This document shows positions 56,901 to 64,000 of a stretch of 64,000 nt of DNA, piece by piece. Where the stretch lies: assembly GCF_043641665.1 (NCBI RefSeq), contig NC_092199.1, forward strand, positions 16,362,649 through 16,426,648, given 5' to 3'. The notes under the pieces are model-generated. The model saw only the letters and a list, made by a program, of their open reading frames with translations. It was not told the origin of the DNA and ran no database searches. Every line of letters starts with the position of its first letter. The stretch's first letter is position 1. The position numbers were made by a program, and so were the translations under genes. Origin of the DNA: Enoplosus armatus. Its lineage: Eukaryota > Chordata > Actinopteri > Centrarchiformes > Enoplosidae.

Positions 56901-59764
56901 AAAAATAACCTTAACTCAAGGTCCACTTACTAGCTTTTTTCTTGGGTTTTCAACCACATCTCACGCCGTCATCGGGGGGGAAGGAGTTTGCTCAGAGTAA
57001 ATGATCTTTAACTGTGTTCCACTGATGAGCTTAACATTAGACAAAACTCAATGGCTAATTTTGTTAGTTTGTAATTCACAAAATGAATCCGCAACTATTT
57101 TGATAATCCATGAATCGTTTAAAGTCTAAACTGCAGCATTGCAGGTGGGTTCTTCAAAAACAACTCCTCTAAATTAGAATAAAGGGACAATAAGAATACA
57201 AAGAAGGGATAGCATCATAACAACAGTTAAAGGCAATGCAATGAATTAAACAAAAGGCAATTCTGTTCCCAAGGTAAGCTTCCTAAAGTAACATTTAAAT
57301 TTTTTATATACACCTGAGCTCGAGCAGTCACACCCTAGTCACTGACAGTTACTGATCACTCCAAAGAAACACACCTGCTGCCGAGGAGGGGAGGTCGGGG
57401 TCATGTGGGGGCTGCTGGCCCAGAGGAGCAGAATAAGGAGGTGGAGGTATGTAGGCCGCAGAGGCATCAAACGCCGGCGGGTTGGGGTAGAATCCACCTG
57501 GACAGCAGGAGCGCACAGTTGCCGATTAATCCAGCTGCAGCGAACACTTTCACAAGACTCAAAGGGCAATTGTTACAGCCCCTACCTGGTGGAGGAGGGT
57601 TGGGGTAGGAGTAGCCGGGCGGAGGTCCGGCGGGGTACATCCCGTTAGCGGGGGGGGGAGGGTAAGAGTAGGCCCCATTGGCCATGTAGGGGCATCCGCC
57701 AAACCCAGACGTCACTGGCTGACCTCTCGACGCTGCAAGACACACAGCGGGAGGAGACAACACAAGAAGAAGAGACATTAGAGGACTATCAGCCAAAACA
57801 GTCTGTCAGCACTATGACAAGAATTTCATGATACTGTTAGCATTGCTTTGTAACCGTACCCTGAGCTGCAACCTGCAGCATGTACTGGCCAAACTCTATG
57901 GCTCCTCCAGCAGCAAAGACGAGCTTGAATGTAGCACTGCCCTCCCAGCCACCTGACAGAGAGAGGAGGAATCAATGCAGCTACTGTGTGCTGAACACAG
58001 AACACTGGATGCTCATGCAACTGACACGCATGCACCTACCTCCAGGCTCTGCGGTGATGGTGCCCTTGATGTAATTGGCCCCCAGCACAGGTTGTTTGAC
58101 CTCACAGCTCTTCATGAGGTAGAAGGGCATCATGAAAGACTGCAGAGCATCGCGGCCTTTGGCCAGGAAGATCACCTGGGAGGGAACGACGGCAGCTGAC
58201 ATCATCTCATCGCTCACACGGCGACAAAAACACAGTCTCAGCGTTCTCCATACCACCGTATGAGACTTGGGGGAAGCTAAACCTAATACAGCTCATTAGT
58301 GGAATCAGAGTACCTGCCCGTCAGCAGCGGCAGCATTAAGTAGACATGAGGGTGAATAACAAAATAAGATATCTGGGTCTTGTCTCTCACCCTGTATGGA
58401 GTTAAGTAGACGCTGCCCTTCTTGCTCTTCCGGAAGGCTTCAGGCAGACTGTCCGCATCACAGAAAAGCAGCTCCACGTTATCGTAATTCATCAACACAC
58501 TGGTGACAGAAATAAGACACAAAAAGCAATCCGTTGGACATAAAGATATGATAACTTAAAAAAAAGAGAGAGTTTTTATATGACATTTTTATAACATCAT
58601 ATTGTGTACAAAACAACATTATTTATATGGGGTTTTGTTTGATTAACAATATAACTCAAACCCTGGTTTCATAATCGCTGACTTAACAGCTTAAAAAATG
58701 AGATCACTGGGTTATTGTGCAACTGTCCAGTTACTAAACATGACCCATCAGTTGCTGTCAGCAAACAGTACTATAGTAAAAGGATTAGGCTTACATGCCA
58801 TCAAGTGACAGGGCTTACTACAGGTTCTGGGTGAGCTGTAATGGGTTGATCATTACGCTCCTGTGTGTTCTAGAAGAATCTGCCACTGGTGTTAATTCAT
58901 GTCAACTGTGGTGACTTGGTCTGGATGTGGACAAAACAAAACAGACCTTTCATTACAGAGCAGGCCAGATTGCAGATGGTGGAAGGCAGTAAGCAATGCA
59001 GCTACACGGCGCTGCAATGAATGCGAAGTTGCTGTTACAATATGATTAAATAACGTGTTTACCCTCGCTATGTTTGTCTGAATATAACGTCTGAAAACAA
59101 GTAAACCTTTATGTAATCACATGTGAAGCCTGCTATGGTTGACTGCAGTGGTGATATAACAGGTTGAAGGCCATGTTTGGGCTACGAGTCCGAGACTCGG
59201 TTCCGTGGGCTGCAACGTGAATATTCCTTTAAGAAACATGGCGTTATGACAATTAATGTAGCCTTGTTTGCCATCTAGCATTTATGTTTATATTTAAGTG
59301 TCGTTTCCCACTGATTAGGAGCCACTCTACCATTCGGATAATACGTGATACATCTAAAAGCACTTTGTTAGAATAAAAAGGCAAGTGCAGCATGACTGCT
59401 TCACGGAGCTCGCTGCTGCCCACACAGCACAATTTTTGATAGAATTAGGTTGTATGAAAAATAAGCTAACAGATGCTAAAAGTTGTCATTTCAATTAAGT
59501 TAGCATTAGTTAGCTGGTGTGCTTTGTGTATTAGTTAGAAATGTCGGATTTGCTCCTGGCATGTAAAGTACCTTCACCAATTAGCAAAGCCACATTATTT
59601 GTCTTTATCTTTAAATTAGTTTGGTGCGACGTTCTCCCCGGAGAGAGCGTAGAAACTTGTCAGTCTGGTTAACGGTAACTGCTAGCTAGCCCGTGGCACC
59701 GTTACCTTTCGCTATTGTTGATGATGACTCCGCCGGACTCAGAGTTGTTCTGGTTCAGAGTCAT
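53994..59764 (-). CDS. wbp2: WW domain-binding protein 2
   Basis: Transcriptional coactivator that binds the WW domains of YAP, TAZ and NEDD4-type ligases through PPxY motifs. Eight exons in phase: 59706-59764, 58391-58499, 58040-58175, 57860-57952, 57586-57732, 57375-57497, 56505-56581 and 53994-54041, giving 263 aa (human 261). The GRAM domain fills the first half ([90 protein letters not shown]). The Pro/Tyr-rich half has [16 protein letters not shown], the PPxY of [10 protein letters not shown], the conserved [12 protein letters not shown], and in the 48-bp last exon the second PPxY ([15 protein letters not shown]). Intron 7 (54042-56504) contains a complete Tc1-type transposon on the opposite strand. 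Confidence 0.96.
54400..54645. repeat. Dispersed teleost repeat (..cagagcccaaggtgacgtctt..), fuller copy
   Basis: Blocks ttcccagagcccaaggtgac, gacgtcttcaaattgcttc, ccaaaacccaaaaggtatta, gccatttttgcttgaaaaag and ttattcgactaattgtttca. Related pieces: 14188-14283, 49280-49390, about 57085-57125 and 60920-61070. Confidence 0.65.
54718..54929 (+). repeat. Left IR/DR end of the Tc1 element
   Basis: Outer direct repeat 54718-54742 and inner direct repeat 54909-54929, the expected transposase binding sites. Confidence 0.85.
55061..56056 (+). CDS. Tc1-like DD34E transposase, full length, no interruptions
   Basis: 331 aa without stop or frameshift. The N-terminal paired-like DNA-binding region is a helix-turn-helix ([35 protein letters not shown]), then the basic GRKRK linker, probably serving in nuclear import, then a second HTH ([20 protein letters not shown]). 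The catalytic domain shows ILWTDESK (first Asp), a glycine-containing [16 protein letters not shown] box, [14 protein letters not shown] (second Asp) and [14 protein letters not shown] (Glu). There are 34 residues between second Asp and Glu, hence DD34E. It starts at ATG 55061, about 340 bp inside the element. All catalytic residues and usual Tc1 length (about 340 aa) are kept, so it may be recent or still active; expression is unknown. Confidence 0.93.
   Translation: MGRSRHCSEEERSLIKELIKEGKTYKEVQKMIGCSAKMISNALKWQPKPERRGRKRKTTIQMDRRITRMAKAQPMISSRRIKEDLRLPVRTVTIRRRLCEAKLPARSPRKVPLLKKRHVLKRLQFAKEHIDWPKKKWRNILWTDESKIVLFGSKGHRQFVRRPANTEFKPQYTVKTVKHCGASIMIWGCFSYYGVGPIYRIPGIMDQFEYIRILEEVMLPYAEEEMPLKWVFQQDNDPKHTSKRAKSWFQTNRIQVMEWPAQSPNLNPIENLWADMKNAVHEAKPRNSEELWNIVQLSWAAIPVDRCQKLVDSMHHRCEAVIRNRGYATKY
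56127..56330 (-). repeat. Right IR/DR end of the Tc1 element
   Basis: Inner repeat at about 56127-56147 and outer repeat 56306-56330, inverted relative to the left end. Confidence 0.85.
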
Positions 59765-60000
59765 GTCGACGGGCCTCTGGACTATCCGACAAGCAAAAAA
59801 AAGATTAAAGGTTGTGCTCCTCTAACAGACTAACGTATCCGCAGGCCTTTCTGCAGCCTCGGTAGCCCTTCCCTCCGCGACGATAACGGTTGTTGTGATA
59901 ACGCTGCTAGGTCGGTGCTGGCTTTGGTGCTGCACCTGCCCTTCCGCCATACGTGGGAAACGCCCACAAAGTGACGCCACGCTGCCTTACAAAGGATGTG
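59765..60000 (-). promoter_or_regulatory. Promoter region of wbp2
   Basis: The 230 bp upstream of the start codon are richer in GC and CpG than their surroundings and have no TATA box, as for a housekeeping promoter. Inferred from composition and position. Confidence 0.4.
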
Positions 60001-60914
60001 TTCACTGAAGAAAAGGAGATTTTAACTTTGGGTCACTTGGATATGATTGAATGGTGACAAATAATGTGTAAGGTCAGTTATGAAGTAAGAAAAGTTTCTG
60101 GAGGGTTCTACACCGAATACACAGGTATTATCCAGTAAAATTCTGGAGACGTTTGGTGGGGCATTGAATGGAAAGGTTTTTGTTAAACACATTTTTTGTC
60201 GTTAATATGCCCTCATGTGATTTGTATATATTTTCCTGTATATCCCTGCATATTCCATGTTCCATCAATGTTAATATGTGCTTCTGTTAAAGAAACAGGA
60301 GAATAGAGAGGCACAACTTACATGACACGTGAACACGTCCGGCTATTCTAACCTTTTAAAATATGAATCTGTATATGCATCTGCACACATACATTTGCAT
60401 CTATCGAACATTTCTATACTGTGTGTGTGTCAATTTTTGGATATTATATCTGTTAATATACTAGACTCTTAGTGCATGGTGACATTTCCAGGGTGAATCC
60501 CATCTATTCAAGGGGCAGAGAATCTGTTCCAAATAGGCCAACAAGGCAATATTTCGTCAAACAAAGGTGGAAGCACGTGCTTTAAATGCTTTGCTGTAGG
60601 AATGGGGCAGGGTCATAATAGTCATTTGTTGATGTAGGTAGATTTCTTGTTGCATACCCAGATGAGGCCTGTGCCTCTCACAGTCAGGAGCACCGCTTTT
60701 AGAATGAGTCAAAGGAAGGAGAGCGGCCAGGTTGCAAAACATGCTTGTGAAAGATGCAACAATGCAAATTCATGGTGTGGGTTGGCAAACAATAGTGGAG
60801 GTCTTTGTCTGTCTGGCCCTCTCTTTGTCTCTCTCTGACAACACACACACACACAGTCCCAACCACAATGATCATTGATAATCGAGTCATCATTTCTTTT
60901 TAAGTAAAAAGCCA

Positions 60915-61075
60915 CAAATTCACTTGTTCTTGCTTCTCAAAAGCAAATCTTTGCTGGTTTTCATGGTCTTTTATGGTAATAAACACAATATCTTTGGGTT
61001 TCGAACACTGGTCAGAGAAAATAATCAACAGATGAATGGATAATGAAAATAATTTATAGTTCCAGCCCTACTCTA
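60915..61075. repeat. Dispersed teleost repeat (..aatctttgctggttttcatgg..)
   Basis: Blocks tttgctggttttcatggtct, acaatatctttgggtttcga, gaaaataatcaacagatgaa and ggataatgaaaataatttat, ending ttccagcccta. This is a very common teleost repeat and is related to 54400-54645 in inverse orientation. Confidence 0.7.
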
Positions 61076-61881
61076 AAGAAACTGGGAAGAACTTTCCATT
61101 CACAATAATACTACTGTTGATATTCTTTTCCATTAACACTACACTTTACAGTGGTGTAGAATTAGTGTAAGAGCTAGCTAAACTAGCTACCCAACTAGCT
61201 AGCTAAAGTAGCTAAACAGAACCATCTTCTTAACACAAAAGTATTGAAAGAACAATAGTACAAAACACATACTGTAATCTGTACAAACAGTTTTGTACAA
61301 ATAACATATTTAATTGTCATATGACATGTGTCGTATGACATGTGTTAAATATCTCTTTTTGTGGCTGAAGACTTTCAGCAGCTAATCCAGCATTCGTGTG
61401 CTTGTTATACCGTATTGTGACCCAAAGCATTTTACAAGCACCATGGTCCTACAGTCATAGAACACCTGTAGAAATGGTCATAGATACAGATAGTATAGAA
61501 ACGGGCGTGTAAATACATACTGGAGTATTGGCCGACATTAACTCTCAGTGCAGAGACCACAATAGCATAAAGGGGTAAATAAACCTTTGAATGGGAGCCA
61601 TACTACTGGAGCACAGGTAGGGCCGAGAATACACAAACCACAGATGGACTGTCTCATGTTACATGCAGTTTCATTACCTCATTCAGCTGCAGTTAATCAA
61701 GTGTCATGCGAGGTTTGCGCCATAGATTTAGATTTAGCATGTGAGCCATGGCGATGATGGTAACAGTGGAATAATTACAGTAGGCCTGGGCCACAATTTG
61801 GCTTGCAAAACTCTCACCATCATTACAACCAAGGTGCAAGTAAGGCGATAAACAGTTTGGGTTTGTGCCTTGGCTTGGAGT

Positions 61882-61885
<4 letters not shown>

Positions 61886-61929
<44 letters not shown>
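61886..61929. repeat. (TG)n microsatellite
   Basis: About 22 TG units. Confidence 0.95.
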
Positions 61930-61930
<1 letters not shown>

Positions 61931-62193
61931 GAGGTTTGTGCGCTCAAACAAGTAGGAGGAGGGAGAGGTCTGTTATTTTGCATTCGGACGAAATGTAGGG
62001 CACTACATGAGAAAAAAAGGCTTAAGTCACAGTTACTGAAGTTACCACCTTCTACAGGAAGTGATGACTTCCGGCTGCTGCGTGCTAGTTCATCGAAACA
62101 CATTGCGCACACAGCTTCCCTCTATCACACACACACACACACATACACACACAAACTCACCAACTTACCAGGCACGGAGTCTGGTTGTCAAAT

Positions 62194-63198
62194 ATGTCAA
62201 GTCAAAGTGAGCCCACCAGCACAGGAGACAAGCTACTGCAAACACCTGAACAGGTATGGACTACAATGCACTGGTATAAGCTGATGTGTCTGAAATATAC
62301 GTAATATATAAGTATTTGTTTCATTTTGGCTCTCTGGCAGTTACTAACCACCTAGTTTATATGGTGTTGTGGCCAAACTGACGCTGCTGTCAAATATATC
62401 AAAATATGATCGACTTTTCTTCTGTTTCTCTTCTGTTTTGTTTTTGCCATTTCTGCACAGATTGTCAGGCTTTTTCAGCGGACCGTTTTCTTCGGCTTGT
62501 TTTCTTTGTGAAATCCCCAAACCTGAAATTGTCAGATGAGTTACAACGGTGTTAAGAAATTGCACCCAAACACTGAGTCACGTTGTCCAAATGGCTATTT
62601 CAAGACGCTGTGACTATGATTCACAACTGTTTTGGATGTATGCTTGGGTCAGATGATGCAGAATGAAGCATACTGTATGTGTCACGGAAGACGTACTTCT
62701 GCGTGTGTTGCAGCTGTTGGCAGTCAACACATTTGCTATTTGTAAGGTTAACTGAACCGTGTTTAGAGCGTACACTATCTTTCGGAGTTTTTTGCAACTT
62801 TGCTACAACTGTATATGCAAACATAATCAAAGTAGTTAGTGTGCTATGTTGTTGGTCATGGGTGTATTTGCATGCTTATTTTTAGGATGGGTTTCTATTC
62901 CTTTTCAGGCGAATTTCCTTAGTTTGAATATTGAGTGGGTTGTCACTTTCATCATCAGCAATAGAGGAAGTCCCTCACAGACGCAGGCCTTATCAGGAAT
63001 CAAAAGTGTTTCTTGAGCCTAGCGATGCTATTTCTTGCAAATGAAGGGCGATGATGAGATGAGGTCACCTGTGAAAACGTTTCAGTTTGATTTGATTGAA
63101 CTTTGACGTCATTATTAGATTCCCTGTATTTAAATATACATTTAAACACATCTTGGTTTTTTTTTTTCCAGGAACATGGCTTCACAAGACTCAGACAG
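62194..63198 (+). CDS. Possible first two coding exons of an unidentified gene running out of the window
   Basis: Exon 62194-62253 opens with ATG and reads MSSQSEPTSTGDKLLQTPEQ up to a CAG|GTATGG donor. Exon 63172-63198, after a strong T-tract and CAG, continues in phase as EHGFTRLRQ up to CAG|GTAAAA. Both are whole codons. The join is plausible but short, and no family is recognised. If real, the protein starts with a polar, unstructured N-terminus and continues beyond 64000. A second possibility is that 63172-63198 uses its own ATG at 63176 (MASQDSD). Confidence 0.3.
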
Positions 63199-64000
63199 GT
63201 AAAACACACCAGCTGCTGGCTGCATTTCAAAGTGTAATTTATTCTGTATTTCTCAAAGTAGATTTGTCCTGATGGAGCAAACCAAGTTTTAGCTCCTTGT
63301 TTTTTACTACTTAACACTCGCAAACAAGATCAACCGATATTTCACTGCATAAAGGATTCGTCCTGTGAGGACCATGAATGTCTGTACAAACAACCCATCC
63401 AATAGTTTTGGAAATATTTTAGTCAGGATCAAAGAGGTGGACCGACCAATCCGACAGACTGACATTACTGTCCTTAGAGGCACGCCGCTAGCATGGCTAA
63501 AGAATCAATTAACGGGCTCTTAAAACTTCTTTGAGGTTGTGTAATCCATTACAGTGAACATCAAGTCTGTATTGGGGGGGGGGGGGGTTTGCATGGTAAT
63601 CTAGTTTAAGTGCAGATAACCCCTGATGATGTCATATGGATTTATCTTGGTTTGGGCTCGGAGCCTACAAATCTTTTAACAGAAAGTCCTGTATTAGAAA
63701 GTGGGAGTTCGGTGTTTGAAAGGGAGGCATTTAGCAGCCGGCAAGGGTTTACCAAAAGACACTACTGAGTTGCATTATGTAAGATCCAACATTTTTCGGA
63801 GCTGGGGATTAAAAGTCAGGATATCTCGGCCTCTGGTGCATTGATTTTGATCATTCTTTTTCATAATCCATTTCTAATCCGCCGACTTTATGGGACTGAA
63901 ATACTAATTGCCAGAGTGGACCTTTACCGTTCATTATGTAGGGGTTGCATGACTCAAGCAGGTTTCCAGGGTCTATGAGCAAAAATGTTATACTGTGTGG
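63199..64000. other. Non-coding sequence at the window end
   Basis: Contains the repeat at 63370-63500 and a G run at about 63574-63587. No exon recognised. Confidence 0.4.
63370..63500. repeat. Teleost dispersed repeat, relative of 42020-42470
   Basis: Blocks accatgaatgtctgtacaaa, cccatccaatagttttgg, ggtggaccgacc, then cacgccgctagcatggctaa, the typical 3' end of this repeat. Confidence 0.7.

Larger units (their letters stand above)
60001..62193. other. Intergenic region between wbp2 and a possible next gene
   Basis: No exon recognised. It contains a dispersed repeat at 60915-61075, a CTAGCTAACTAGC-type cluster near 61175-61215 and a TG microsatellite at 61886-61929. Confidence 0.4.

Noticed and set aside
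1..64000. tRNA, rRNA or snoRNA genes
   Set aside because: I looked for tRNA-like boxes and found no convincing cloverleaf or RNA gene, though short or diverged ones could be missed by eye.

Overview
The window reads as nuclear DNA of a ray-finned (teleost) fish. Genes are split into many short GT-AG exons. Long CA/GT and TA microsatellites are frequent. A complete Tc1-type transposon with IR/DR ends, a decayed L2/Rex1-like retrotransposon and several dispersed repeats typical of teleosts are present. Every recognisable gene has a clear vertebrate orthologue, but exon spacing is compact. Exon coordinates were joined by hand from splice signals, reading phase and recalled family sequences; no search was run.

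Layout: (1) 1-3618 (+), the last exons of vps35l (retriever complex). (2) 6338-11336 (-), complete get4 (tail-anchored protein targeting). (3) 12.1-14.5 kb, a truncated LINE and a hAT-like MITE with a nested insertion. (4) 15120-17142 (-), a short SUN-domain gene; human GET4 also neighbours a SUN gene, SUN1. (5) 18-25.6 kb, repeat-rich, with one uncertain minus-strand set of exon-like segments. (6) 25629-28926 (+), two small immunoglobulin-superfamily membrane proteins; the second looks like CD7. (7) 29975-37666 (+), complete fdxr (mitochondrial ferredoxin reductase). (8) 39327-41791 (-), a secreted protein made mostly of about 27 tandem repeats carrying about 48 N-glycosylation sequons. (9) 42959-46385 (-), complete mrpl38, head to head with (10) trim65 (47336-50554, +). 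(11) 53994-59764 (-), complete wbp2, tail to tail with trim65, with an intact Tc1 transposon in its last intron. (12) 62194-63198 (+), possible first exons of an unidentified gene.

The fdxr, cd7-like, mrpl38, trim65 and wbp2 genes correspond to human chromosome 17q25, whereas get4 and SUN correspond to 7p22 and vps35l to 16p12, so the window joins pieces of different human neighbourhoods. The genes are mostly unrelated housekeeping genes and do not form one pathway.

The most interesting object is the repeat glycoprotein at 39.3-41.8 kb. Its signal peptide, RRAR processing site, dense N-X-T sequons and near-identical DNA repeats are the design known for fish egg cortical-alveolus glycoproteins (hyosophorins). 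The repeat sequence itself is not one I recognise.
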